The translations under genes were made by a program, and so were the position numbers. 64,000 bases of DNA. Source: SABI01 sp963678555. Lineage in GTDB: Bacteria > Spirochaetota > Spirochaetia > Sphaerochaetales > Sphaerochaetaceae. The DNA lies in contig CAXXJA010000003.1 of NCBI GenBank assembly GCA_963678555.2, positions 310,001-374,000 on the forward strand. The letters are read 5' to 3'. Position 1 is the stretch's first letter; each line of letters opens with the position of its first letter. The notes under the pieces were generated by a model. That model was given only the letters and a program-made list of their open reading frames with translations, was not told where the DNA came from and ran no database searches. Positions 1 through 7,851 of this stretch are shown piece by piece.

Positions 1-414
1 GAATCCCTGCTGCTCAATGAGGGAGAGGGTCTCCATGTTCGTCTCGGGAATGAGGATAGGCACATCATCATGGTAGCGCATCGCTGATGCGTTGCTGAAG
101 ACGAAAAAGCCCATATCGCGCAGTATCGGTTCAGCTTCAGCCGCGACCGATGCCGGCAGAGCACTGAATACGATCTTCACACCCCGTTCCTGCATCGCCT
201 CAGCATTGAACTCACTGATCACTCTCTGGCGGATCTCATGAGGCATCTCGAAAGGGAGAAGCCAGTGAACTGTTGAACCGTACGCCTGATTCGCCCGTGC
301 AGCAGATGCAGTAATATAATCGACTTCAAACATGGGATGGTCTGCAAGCATCCACATGAATACCTGACCTACGGCACCGGTCGCACCGATAACAGCTACT
401 TTGATCTTTTCCAT
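1..414 (-). CDS. asd: Aspartate-semialdehyde dehydrogenase, N-terminal part (runs off the window)
   Basis: The first 138 codons are visible. The enzyme reduces aspartyl-phosphate to aspartate semialdehyde, the branch point to lysine, diaminopimelate, threonine and methionine. The N-terminus EKIKVAVIGATGAVGQ is a Rossmann NADP-binding motif (GATGAVG), followed by a beta strand and VFSALPASVA, then SNASAMRYHDDVPILIPETN, which matches the region just before the catalytic cysteine. The style of this region resembles the archaeal/fungal-type subfamily rather than the E. coli type. The start is set by GGAGAGAAAG directly upstream. An elaborate set of inverted repeats lies 115-150 bases upstream. 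The catalytic Cys and His are outside the window. Confidence 0.9.
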   Translation of the reverse strand, partial: MEKIKVAVIGATGAVGQVFMWMLADHPMFEVDYITASAARANQAYGSTVHWLLPFEMPHEIRQRVISEFNAEAMQERGVKIVFSALPASVAAEAEPILRDMGFFVFSNASAMRYHDDVPILIPETNMETLSLIEQQGF

Positions 415-467
415 CTTTCTCTCCATATCTTCACTGATGATGTATCACCAATTAAACTTGTTGAGTG

Positions 468-497
468 ACTCTACCCTATTTTTCTGTGTTTATGCAA
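468..497 (-). promoter_or_regulatory. Candidate sigma-70 promoter of asd
   Basis: On the minus strand TTGCAT (492-497) and TAGAGT (468-473) are separated by 18 bases, leaving a leader of about 50 bases before the asd start. The match is moderate. Confidence 0.35.
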
Positions 498-527
498 TAC
501 TATTTCAAAGAAACTGTTATTGAATTT

Positions 528-563
528 ACAATTTGTTTTTATTGTAACAAATTGTTAACAATT
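528..563. promoter_or_regulatory. Nested inverted repeats upstream of asd, operator-like
   Basis: Perfect 10-base arms ACAATTTGTT (528-537) and AACAAATTGT (546-555) flank an 8-base spacer. The 14-base perfect palindrome AATTGTTAACAATT (550-563) overlaps the right arm. Both lie just upstream of the candidate asd promoter in very AT-rich DNA, so a regulator of the aspartate pathway could bind here. Confidence 0.5.
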
Positions 564-593
564 AAGGTTGTTTTGTTACATAACAGATATACA

Positions 594-1919
594 TCACCTC
601 ACCTGCCTGAAAGAGCCCGTTCCCTGTCCCCTGTCATTCTCGTTTATTTTCAGCTTTGCACTGTAGAACGTATCCCTGTTCATCAGGCGGGTGAGGATGA
701 CACTCAGGGCAGTACCGGATGCCACCACAAGGAGAGGAGAGAGACTTCCAGTCATCTCCGCTGTCAGCACGATTGCAGTCAATACCGCCCCGCTGACACC
801 GGCAAGGACCGAGGCCATTCCGATAAGAGCACACAGAAGAATTGCCTCCGCAGGAAGAGGGAGGAAAAGCGCGATAGTCCCTGAGACCGCGATTCCTGCA
901 CTGGCACCGAGGAAGAGAGAGGGAGCGAATACTCCACCGCTTCCTCCGGAACCCAGAGTGAGAGGATTCGCAATGAACTTCATCGACAGCAGAAGGAAAA
1001 CAATGAGGGGAGAAGAGAGTGATCCCTGAAAGAGATGGGACAGAAAGGCAGTGTCAGCGGCTGAGACCATGGCAGTCCCCGATATCCTGAAACTGACCAG
1101 TGAGAACAGGCCCACGAGAAGACCGGCGATGAACGCTTCGAGCGCCTCCGGGATGGTACTTCTGATAAAGAACGACTCGATTCCGAACTGCACCTTCTGC
1201 CACCCCCAGGCGATCAGTGAGGAGACCGCCGCCGTCAGCACTGCCGCTGCAAGAAAGGCGGGGGACAGGGCGAGTACAGCTTCAAGGGGTAACAGAGGAA
1301 AGGAAAGCCCGACACCTGACAGACCCGAGTAGACCAAAGCGGTGGAGATAACAAGGGGGATGACCGTACGCGCCGAGAAACGGATGTAGATCAGTTCGAG
1401 GGTGAACAGGACGGCAGTCACCGGGGTATGAAACAGCAGTGTGATTGCCGAGGCAGCTCCGGAACCGATCAGTATCATCCGTTCCTGTTTCTCCAGACGC
1501 AGCAGGCTGCCGAGCGCACTTCCTGTCGTAGCGCCTATCAGAGCGACAGGACCTGCCTGACCTGCAGAGCCTCCGGTCAGGATCGTGATCAGGGACGAGA
1601 TGGTTTTCGCTGCCGCACTTTTCACGGGGATGTACCCGCCCCTGTCTCTGACACTGTACTGAATCTCGGGGACACCGTGCCCCTTCACACCATGTGCCCA
1701 CCTCCGTGAGACATACTGGGCACAGACAAGACCGCAGGCAGGGATAAGTATGAACAGCAGGGGGTACTGAACAAGCGACAGGAGAACGGGGTGTGCCGTA
1801 CGGAGAACCATAATGAATACAAAGGAGAGCAGGACTGAAACTGAAGAGACCGCCGCCGCAAGCAGCGACAGATACCCTGTTCTCACCACAACGGCTGTGA
1901 ATCTACGTGCGTCTTCCAT
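594..1919 (-). CDS. ClC-family chloride channel/transporter without CBS domains and without the gating glutamate
   Basis: About 441 residues. A reading frame extends 12 codons further upstream, but GGGGAGTG just before codon ATG at 1919 marks the likely start. The ClC anion-pathway motifs are present in order: GHGVPE (residues about 80-85), GSAGQAGP (about 117-124) and GGVFAPS (about 328-334), with roughly ten hydrophobic helices. In most ClC proteins the second motif reads G(K/R)EGP, where the glutamate gates anions and couples protons. Here that position is alanine (GQAGP). This predicts an uncoupled or channel-like anion pathway rather than 2Cl-/H+ exchange. There is no C-terminal CBS pair. 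The gene lies upstream of asd on the same strand but is separated by asd's own regulatory region. Confidence 0.85.
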   Translation of the reverse strand: MEDARRFTAVVVRTGYLSLLAAAVSSVSVLLSFVFIMVLRTAHPVLLSLVQYPLLFILIPACGLVCAQYVSRRWAHGVKGHGVPEIQYSVRDRGGYIPVKSAAAKTISSLITILTGGSAGQAGPVALIGATTGSALGSLLRLEKQERMILIGSGAASAITLLFHTPVTAVLFTLELIYIRFSARTVIPLVISTALVYSGLSGVGLSFPLLPLEAVLALSPAFLAAAVLTAAVSSLIAWGWQKVQFGIESFFIRSTIPEALEAFIAGLLVGLFSLVSFRISGTAMVSAADTAFLSHLFQGSLSSPLIVFLLLSMKFIANPLTLGSGGSGGVFAPSLFLGASAGIAVSGTIALFLPLPAEAILLCALIGMASVLAGVSGAVLTAIVLTAEMTGSLSPLLVVASGTALSVILTRLMNRDTFYSAKLKINENDRGQGTGSFRQVR

Positions 1920-1935
1920 TTCACTCCCCTGCCAT

Positions 1936-1951
1936 GCATCACCCGTGATGC
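1936..1951. promoter_or_regulatory. Short dyad upstream of the ClC gene
   Basis: GCATCAC-cc-GTGATGC is a perfect 7-base inverted repeat 17 bases before the ClC start. It could be an operator or a small mRNA hairpin; nothing else supports it. Confidence 0.25.
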
Positions 1952-2061
1952 GCAATGGTCTTACCCTGAACAGAGCAGGTCATCCGTATGCAATTGTATC
2001 ACACTCAGGGCAGTACGCAGCCGGCACACGGAATTCCTTGCACAGTCTACTGAAAACAGTA

Positions 2062-2090
2062 TTGACTAAACAAGGCCCCTTCGGTATCAT
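2062..2090 (+). promoter_or_regulatory. Sigma-70 promoter of tRNA-Ala(GGC)
   Basis: TTGACT (2062-2067), 17 bases, TATCAT (2085-2090). The expected transcript start is about six bases before the mature 5' end of the tRNA. Confidence 0.75.
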
Positions 2091-2102
2091 GTGGCTTGTT
2101 TC

Positions 2103-2176
2103 GGGGGTGTAGCTCAGTTGGCTAGAGCGTTTGAATGGCATTCAAAAGGTCAGGGGTTCAATTCCCCTTACCTCCA
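2103..2176 (+). tRNA. tRNA-Ala (anticodon GGC)
   Basis: Full cloverleaf of 74 bases without an encoded CCA. The acceptor GGGGGTG pairs with TACCTCC and includes the G3:U70 wobble that identifies alanine tRNAs. The anticodon stem TTTGA/TCAAA encloses loop ATGGCAT, giving anticodon GGC (reads GCC/GCU). The T arm is AGGGGTTCAATTCCCCT. The body is nearly identical to the second tRNA-Ala at 15345. Confidence 0.95.
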
Positions 2177-2178
2177 AA

Positions 2179-2212
2179 AAAGAAGTCGCTGTGATCAGCG
2201 ATTTCTTTTTTT
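2179..2212 (+). terminator. Rho-independent terminator after tRNA-Ala(GGC)
   Basis: The stem AAGAAGTCGCTG / CAGCGATTTCTT with a 4-base loop TGAT is followed by a run of T. Confidence 0.8.
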
Positions 2213-2433
2213 TCTATCATACAGCCTCCCCTGTGACCTTCCATGCTCCCGGCTCATGCCCGCTGTGAAGCCCTGCCCGATTTCTCCTCTTCGTCCAAAT
2301 CCTTCCTCACCCGCTTCAGATACTGACCATACAAATGGGTTTTCACCATTTTCTCATCACGAGCTCATACACTTTTAATATGTATCCTTCATGATTCAGG
2401 ACACAATATATTACTCGTCAGGAGGATGAGAAC

Positions 2434-3753
2434 GTGAAACACATTATAGCAGTAACATGCATACTCATGAGTCTTACCGGTGCACTCTTTGCCCAGGGTG
2501 CAGTTGAAACAGAAACACAGAAGCCGATTGAGATCTCATTCTGGCACGTATTCGGTGACACGAACCGAGGCGGCTGGATAGCGGACGTCGTTGAAGCATA
2601 CAACGATTCTCAGGACACCTACCACGTCACTCAGGAAGCGAAAGGTAGTTACCGGGACACCTTGCAGGCGGCGATCCTTGCAGACAGACAAGGAAACGCT
2701 CCCTCCCTCGTGCATGTGTTTGAAGTGGGAAGCCAGCTCGCGTATGACTCGGGAGTCTTCATGCCTATCGGTGATATCGGTACATTTGATACGAGTGACT
2801 ACATCCAGCCGGTACTCAACTACTACACGATTGACGGCAAGGTAAACTCAATACCCTTCAACAGCTCATCACCGGTCCTCTACATCAATACCGACAAACT
2901 TGTAGAAGCAGGATATCCGAGAAACTACGTTCCCCAGACCTATGAAGATATGATTGCAGTCATTGAAGACGCACGAAACAAGGGAGTGGAGGGTGCAAAT
3001 ATCGGATTCTGTCTGCATGCATGGTACTTCGAACAGTGGATGGCAGAACAGGGTGCTATGCTCCTCAATAATACAAACGGTCGTGAAGAGCGGGCAACCG
3101 AAGTGCTCCTGACAAGCCCGGCGGCTATGAATATCGGAAACTTCCTTTCAGAAATCGGAACCAAGGATTACTACTCGTACACCGGCCGCTTCGAAGACTG
3201 GGATGGTTCGGATGCAATCTTCACCGGAGAACGTGCCATCTTCCACATCACATCAACCGCGGACCTCGGTAACATCTCACGTGCGGTCGAAGGCAAGTTC
3301 GAACTTGGGGTCGGCATGCTTCCGATTCCTGAAGGAACAAAAAGAAACGGTACCGTCATCGGCGGTGGCTCTATCTGGGTAGCTAAGAATCACACGGAAG
3401 AAGAGCTTGAGGGAGCCCGCGATTTCGCCCTCTTCCTGACCAACACAGAAAACATGGTCAGCTGGCATAAACTCACAGGATACTATCCCGTACGCAATTC
3501 CTCAGTCGAAGCTCTTAAAGATGAAGGCTGGTTCGATTCCGATGCAAAGCAGCTTGTCGCATTCAATCAGCTGCTCAACACGGAAGTGAACAGTGCAACT
3601 GCCGGTGCCATGGGAGGGACACTCCTCGACACACGCACCATCATCGAACAGGCAATGCAGAAGATCATTCAGGGTGCTGACGTCCGCTCATCACTTGCTG
3701 AAGCGAAGAAGCTTGCCGACACCAAGCTTGCAGAATATAACGCGAACTTCTGA
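2434..3753 (+). CDS. ugpB: ABC transporter sugar/glycerol-3-phosphate-type substrate-binding protein
   Basis: 439 residues, GTG start with AGGAGGATGAGAAC upstream. The first 20 residues form a type I signal peptide (KHIIAVTCILMSLTGALFA, cut before QGAVE). No lipobox cysteine is present, so it should be a soluble periplasmic protein, not a lipoprotein. After the signal, IEISFWHVFGDTN is the usual first strand of family-1 solute-binding proteins (the UgpB/MalE fold). It captures a sugar or glycerophosphodiester and delivers it to the two permeases encoded next. The UgpB label rests on the gene order and style of the permeases; the real substrate cannot be read from the sequence. No ATPase gene accompanies the cluster. 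Confidence 0.8.
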   Translation: MKHIIAVTCILMSLTGALFAQGAVETETQKPIEISFWHVFGDTNRGGWIADVVEAYNDSQDTYHVTQEAKGSYRDTLQAAILADRQGNAPSLVHVFEVGSQLAYDSGVFMPIGDIGTFDTSDYIQPVLNYYTIDGKVNSIPFNSSSPVLYINTDKLVEAGYPRNYVPQTYEDMIAVIEDARNKGVEGANIGFCLHAWYFEQWMAEQGAMLLNNTNGREERATEVLLTSPAAMNIGNFLSEIGTKDYYSYTGRFEDWDGSDAIFTGERAIFHITSTADLGNISRAVEGKFELGVGMLPIPEGTKRNGTVIGGGSIWVAKNHTEEELEGARDFALFLTNTENMVSWHKLTGYYPVRNSSVEALKDEGWFDSDAKQLVAFNQLLNTEVNSATAGAMGGTLLDTRTIIEQAMQKIIQGADVRSSLAEAKKLADTKLAEYNANF

Positions 3754-3780
3754 TTCTGAAGCACGCACCACCTCACCAGC

Positions 3781-3804
3781 GGGGCATGGCATGTGCCATG
3801 CCCC
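3781..3804 (+). repeat. Strong stem-loop between the binding-protein and permease genes
   Basis: GGGGCATGGC and GCCATGCCCC (10 bases each, loop ATGT) form a perfect hairpin 28 bases after the ugpB stop. It lacks a T run. In malE-malF-type operons such hairpins protect the binding-protein mRNA and lower permease expression; the same role is inferred here. It occupies a possible upstream start of the permease frame, supporting the later start at 3825. Confidence 0.6.
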
Positions 3805-3824
3805 TCGTATCGTCCGGAGCACAC

Positions 3825-4745
3825 ATGAAAGATAAGAACGCAGTCTTCACATCACGACTTGCCCCATACCTCTACCTTTCTCCCACTCTCATCATTCTCA
3901 TCACATTTCTCTTTTACCCTGCATGGAAATCGGTGATTCTCAGCATGTACAGAAGCAACCTGTTTCTGGGAACCCGGAAGTTCATTGGACTGGAAAACCT
4001 GAGAAGCCTGTTCACAGGACCTCTTGCCCCCGGATTCCTTCAAGTGCTCGCACAGACTGTGGTATTCAGTCTCCTTGTCGTTATTCTCTGTCTGTTCCTC
4101 TCACTGTTTCTCGCCGTTCAGGCAAGCAAGAACATCCGTGGCGCGAAAATCTATCGTGTGCTGCTCATCTGGCCGTTCGCTCTCTCTCCCGCTATCGCGG
4201 CCACTATCGCTCTATTCATGTTCAACCCCGAAGTCGGGATCGTGAATGCACTGACCGGACTCTCGGTCAGATGGCTCGACTCTCCTGTTCCGGCCTTCTT
4301 TCTGACCGTCGCCATCGCGGTGTGGAAGAATCTGGGGTATTCGATCGTGTTCTACCTGGCTGCACTGCAGAGCATACCCAGATCTCCTCTTGAAGCGGCG
4401 AATATCGACGGTGCATCCGCGATGCAGCGCTTCTGGCTTGTCACCTACCCTCTGCTCAGCCCGACGACATTCTTTCTTATGTTCACCAACCTCATCTACT
4501 CTTTCTTTGATTCCTTCGCCATCATCGACATGCTTACCCGTGGTGGTCCTGTCGGTCCCCCACCGCTGCTCGACAACGAAGGAATAACGACCACTCTGAT
4601 GTACAAGGTCTACCTTGACGGGTTCGGAGGCAGCAGCAACATGGGCTTTGCTGCCGCCGAGGGGGTGATACTGATGGTGCTGGTGGGAATCGCTGCACTG
4701 TTCCAGTTCCGCTTCCTGGCAAGGAGGGTGCACTATGAGGGGTAG
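3825..4745 (+). CDS. ugpA: ABC sugar transporter permease, UgpA/MalF type
   Basis: 306 residues from ATG 3825, with CGGAG upstream. Six transmembrane helices are predicted, starting at LAPYLYLSPTLIILITFLF. The cytoplasmic EAA loop reads EAANIDGASAMQRFWLVTYP and docks the ATPase. It pairs with the following permease to form the channel that receives substrate from the binding protein. The gene overlaps the next by 11 bases, so the two permeases should be translationally coupled. Confidence 0.85.
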   Translation: MKDKNAVFTSRLAPYLYLSPTLIILITFLFYPAWKSVILSMYRSNLFLGTRKFIGLENLRSLFTGPLAPGFLQVLAQTVVFSLLVVILCLFLSLFLAVQASKNIRGAKIYRVLLIWPFALSPAIAATIALFMFNPEVGIVNALTGLSVRWLDSPVPAFFLTVAIAVWKNLGYSIVFYLAALQSIPRSPLEAANIDGASAMQRFWLVTYPLLSPTTFFLMFTNLIYSFFDSFAIIDMLTRGGPVGPPPLLDNEGITTTLMYKVYLDGFGGSSNMGFAAAEGVILMVLVGIAALFQFRFLARRVHYEG

Positions 4746-5643
4746 GACGCTGTCGTATGTACAAACCCTTACGGTTCATCTCATCCTTATCACGGCTGTC
4801 TTCATCACCGGCTTTCCCATAATCTTCGCTGTCATCAAAGCAACTCAGGAGACGCATATCGTCGCCACCGCCAGTATGATTCCCGGAACACAGTTCCTGA
4901 AGAATCTCGATGTAGTGTGGAATGAGTATCATCTGGGCAGATATCTCAGGAACTCATTCTTCATCTCCCTGTGGGTCTCCGGGGGGAAGATCATCCTCTC
5001 CCTCTTCGCATCTCTGGCACTTGTCTTCTATTCATTCCGGGGCAAGAAGCTTATCTTCGGCTTCATCATAGTCACCCTGATGCTTCCCACAGAAATGCTG
5101 ATCCTCGGACTGTTCGAACTGGTCAGTTCCCAGCCAGCCTCCAGCCTGAAAGACCTCATCATATGGATGTTCGATCCTGTCGAATTTTTCCTTGCACCGA
5201 CCAGGTACGGATTCGGATGGGGCGATACGCTGATGGGTATCATTTTTCCCTTCATGGCGTCAGCTACAGGCGTCTTCCTGTTCAGGCAGCATTTTCTTTC
5301 AATACCGCGCTCACTTGCCGACTCCGCGCGTATAGACGGAGCACACTCTCTTCAGTTTCTCCGGCACATACTGATCCCTATGAGTATGAACACCATCGGC
5401 GCCCTCGCTCTTATACAGTTCGTGTATGTGTGGGATCAGTACATCTGGCCGAGAATCATCATAAGACGGGCAGCGAATCAGGTTGTGCAGGTAGGATTGA
5501 ACATGATCATCGCCACCGGAGAATCAGTCCAGTGGTCTCAGGTGATGACTGCAGTCGTCATCTCGATCCTTCCCCCGCTGATTGTATTCTCTCTCCTGTA
5601 TAAGGCTTTCATGAACGGGTACGCACTCTCCTCGGAAAAATGA
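4735..5643 (+). CDS. ugpE: ABC sugar transporter permease, UgpE/MalG type
   Basis: 302 residues, start ATG overlapping the end of ugpA, with AAGGAGG about ten bases upstream. Six helices are predicted and the EAA loop is DSARIDGAHSLQFLRHILIP. It is the second half of the importer channel. No nucleotide-binding subunit follows. The next gene is convergent and begins only a few bases away, so the ATPase is presumably a shared MsiK/UgpC-type protein encoded elsewhere. Confidence 0.85.
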   Translation: MRGRTLSYVQTLTVHLILITAVFITGFPIIFAVIKATQETHIVATASMIPGTQFLKNLDVVWNEYHLGRYLRNSFFISLWVSGGKIILSLFASLALVFYSFRGKKLIFGFIIVTLMLPTEMLILGLFELVSSQPASSLKDLIIWMFDPVEFFLAPTRYGFGWGDTLMGIIFPFMASATGVFLFRQHFLSIPRSLADSARIDGAHSLQFLRHILIPMSMNTIGALALIQFVYVWDQYIWPRIIIRRAANQVVQVGLNMIIATGESVQWSQVMTAVVISILPPLIVFSLLYKAFMNGYALSSEK

Positions 5644-5647
5644 ATCC

Positions 5648-6430
5648 CTAGACCAGGATCCGGAAGATCTGTACACCGCTGAGAACGAATATCAGGAAAA
5701 GGACAGCAAGGAAGACTGAGTCCACACCCCGCAGGGAGACCCTCCGGGTCACGAAGGAACCTGCGAACCCTCCGAGCACTCCTCCGCTCATCATGAGAAG
5801 AAGGACGCTCACATCGAAATCCGGGACGTTTCCGGCAGCAAGGGTGAAGAAGAGCGATGCACTCTGGGAGAGGAATATGATGAAGATCGAGTTCAATGCA
5901 GCCTTCTTCGCATCCATCGAGAAAAACAGGTACAGAAGTGCGATATTGATCGGGCCTCCCCCGATCCCGAGAAACGATGCGATGACACCGAGAAAGGATC
6001 CGGTAAGCAGCGCCAGGATGCCGCTTGAATACTCTCCGGGAACGATCCGCTCCTTGTTCAGGATGAACAGGAATACCAGTGCCACCATGATGGCCAGGAG
6101 TGAAGACTGAATAAGAGACACGGTGCTCGCTGAGGAAAACCTCTCAAGGGCCAGATCGAACAGATACTTCCCTGCCAGACCTCCCGCTATCCCCCCGAGA
6201 GCAAGGAGGGAACTGATCTTTCTGTTCAGACTCACCTCTCCGCCACGACTCCTGAAAAGTGTCACGATCGTCATGGAAAGGACGGTACACCCGGAAAGAA
6301 AGCTGATGGCAGCCACAGGGAGTGTGGAGAAGGTGTCGAGTGAGGGTTTGATGATGACTCCCCCTCCGATACCGCTGATCGCACCCACCGTGGAGGCAAT
6401 GAAAGAGATGAGAAAGAAGGAGAAAATCAT
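5648..6430 (-). CDS. TauE/SafE family sulfite/anion exporter
   Basis: 260 residues, almost wholly hydrophobic with about eight helices. The family's internal duplication is visible: SGIGGGVIIKPSL near the N-terminus and FLGIGGGPINIALL in the second half, each carrying the conserved GIGGG turn. These proteins move sulfite, sulfoacetate or related organosulfur anions across the inner membrane; the substrate here is unknown. A separate promoter lies in the 69-base gap behind the nitroreductase gene. The gene ends four bases from the convergent ugpE stop. Confidence 0.8.
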   Translation of the reverse strand: MIFSFFLISFIASTVGAISGIGGGVIIKPSLDTFSTLPVAAISFLSGCTVLSMTIVTLFRSRGGEVSLNRKISSLLALGGIAGGLAGKYLFDLALERFSSASTVSLIQSSLLAIMVALVFLFILNKERIVPGEYSSGILALLTGSFLGVIASFLGIGGGPINIALLYLFFSMDAKKAALNSIFIIFLSQSASLFFTLAAGNVPDFDVSVLLLMMSGGVLGGFAGSFVTRRVSLRGVDSVFLAVLFLIFVLSGVQIFRILV

Positions 6431-6463
6431 ACAGCATATCCTCGTAGTATCGACAGTACAGAA

Positions 6464-6492
6464 AGTGTACCGGATGAGAAGAGGGAGTACAA
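6464..6492 (-). promoter_or_regulatory. Candidate promoter of the TauE gene
   Basis: Minus-strand TTGTAC (6487-6492), 17 bases, TACACT (6464-6469). Confidence 0.45.
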
Positions 6493-6499
6493 GGCAGGG

Positions 6500-7009
6500 T
6501 TATTCTTCTATGCTGTTATAGTGAATCTTCCCCTGATCGATATGCATCGGCCCCTTCCCTCTCTGCAGGGGATACCCGAGAGCTACAACAGAGAAAGGTG
6601 TATACCTCATCGGGATAGCAAGAACCTCGCGTATCAGACTGATACGCTGCTGGTCCGGGTAGAGACCCAGCCAGCACCCCCCCAGCCCGTGATGAACACA
6701 CTCCAGCAGGATATTTTGAGTGGCTGCAGCAAGATCCTGCTGCCACTTCGTATGTCGCTCCGTGATCCGTCGCTCATCAAGCAGGACGATGATCAGCGCA
6801 GGAGCGTCGGCGGCGAAGCGTGCATGAGCACTCATCTGAGAAACTGCCTGCCTCTTCTGTTCGCTGGTGATGACCAGGAACTGCCACGGCTGTGCATTGT
6901 GGGCACTGGGTGCCATCATTCCCGCCTCACAGAGGCGGTTCAGGATCTCAGGTTCCACCGCTCTCTTCTGATACGAGCGGACCGAACGGCGTTCGAATAT
7001 CGGATTCAT
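6500..7009 (-). CDS. Nitroreductase-family FMN flavoprotein
   Basis: 169 residues with GGAGGATGCA before the start. The N-terminal FERRSVRSYQ is the FMN-phosphate-binding R-R-S-x-R motif. MMAPSAHNAQPWQF binds the flavin, and GLGGCWLGLYP near residue 120 is the third family signature. The length is that of the short nitroreductase group that transfers electrons from NAD(P)H to nitro-compounds, quinones or enones. The true substrate is unknown. Confidence 0.85.
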   Translation of the reverse strand: MNPIFERRSVRSYQKRAVEPEILNRLCEAGMMAPSAHNAQPWQFLVITSEQKRQAVSQMSAHARFAADAPALIIVLLDERRITERHTKWQQDLAAATQNILLECVHHGLGGCWLGLYPDQQRISLIREVLAIPMRYTPFSVVALGYPLQRGKGPMHIDQGKIHYNSIEE

Positions 7010-7064
7010 TGCATCCTCCGGACCAGTCTTCCGGGAGAGGTCCTCCCGGAAGCTGCCCTCTTGA

Positions 7065-7838
7065 CTACCAGAAGATATTCGCGCTTCTTCCCCAGTCGTA
7101 GTCTATCTCTTTAAGCTCTTCCCTGTTCGGCATCGGATAGAAGAGGATACCCGTATCCCGTGCGATATAGATTCCTTCTCCGATGATCTGGTAGGTGAAC
7201 TTGGAGTCGAAGGAACGGTCTATAGTCTTAGTGACCTTTCCCTTCTGTCCCTTCACATCATCGATACACCCTTTGAGATGGTCGAGATCACGTTCGAACA
7301 TACTGCCGATATTTCCGGTATGCTCCTTCTCTTCCAGATCAATGGAGCGGATGTCGGTGAAAATGATCGCCGGCACAGTGATCTTCTTGCTCGTATCACT
7401 GATGATATAGTCGGCAAGCTGTTTCGGCTTCAGGGAACTGGCTATGAACGGATGGACCGGACAGTGCTCTTTGTACAGACCATACCCCTTCCACTCGGCC
7501 GAGGCTTTGTAGGGTTTCGCTTCCAAAGAGAGCGTCGTCCCGTCCTGATTGACCAGGTAGACGTTCCTGTATGCTTCGAGAGGAATCTGTTCTATGACGC
7601 GGTAAATGGAAAGGTACAGAGAGTGTTTTGGTTCTCCATCTGAATGAGTGACACATTTGCTTCTGGCGAAATCCCAGTCGAAAGCCTCGGAACAGTCACC
7701 TTCGATTTCAGCGAACATCAGGCGTTCAGCTGAACCTTTCTTTGATCCGCGCGCCATGTACATTCCGAATTCCTTCGGTTCAAGCTGAGAGGCGATCAGT
7801 GCCTCGATAGGGTAGAAAACTACATAGTAATACATCAT
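7065..7838 (-). CDS. Conserved hypothetical protein encoded with the membrane pyrophosphatase
   Basis: About 257 residues. AGGAGGAG precedes two adjacent ATG codons (7838 and 7835); a longer frame into hppA has no ribosome site. I do not recognise a family. There is no signal peptide or membrane helix. It may contain an internal repeat: IEALIASQLEPKEFGMYM near the N-terminus resembles HPFIASSLKPKQLADYI in the second half, each followed by an SKK and a FTDI/FAEI strand. The start lies 13 bases downstream of the hppA stop, so the two are co-transcribed, but the function is unknown. Confidence 0.6.
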   Translation of the reverse strand: MMYYYVVFYPIEALIASQLEPKEFGMYMARGSKKGSAERLMFAEIEGDCSEAFDWDFARSKCVTHSDGEPKHSLYLSIYRVIEQIPLEAYRNVYLVNQDGTTLSLEAKPYKASAEWKGYGLYKEHCPVHPFIASSLKPKQLADYIISDTSKKITVPAIIFTDIRSIDLEEKEHTGNIGSMFERDLDHLKGCIDDVKGQKGKVTKTIDRSFDSKFTYQIIGEGIYIARDTGILFYPMPNREELKEIDYDWGRSANIFW

Positions 7839-7851
7839 TTCTCCTCCTAAT

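Noticed and set aside
415..593. Lysine riboswitch before asd
   Set aside because: The leader after the likely promoter is only about 50 bases and no multi-helix junction pattern is visible.
3783..3798. Sigma-54-like TGGCAC-N6-TGCC on the minus strand
   Set aside because: It is part of the perfect ugpB-ugpA hairpin and there is no minus-strand gene downstream.
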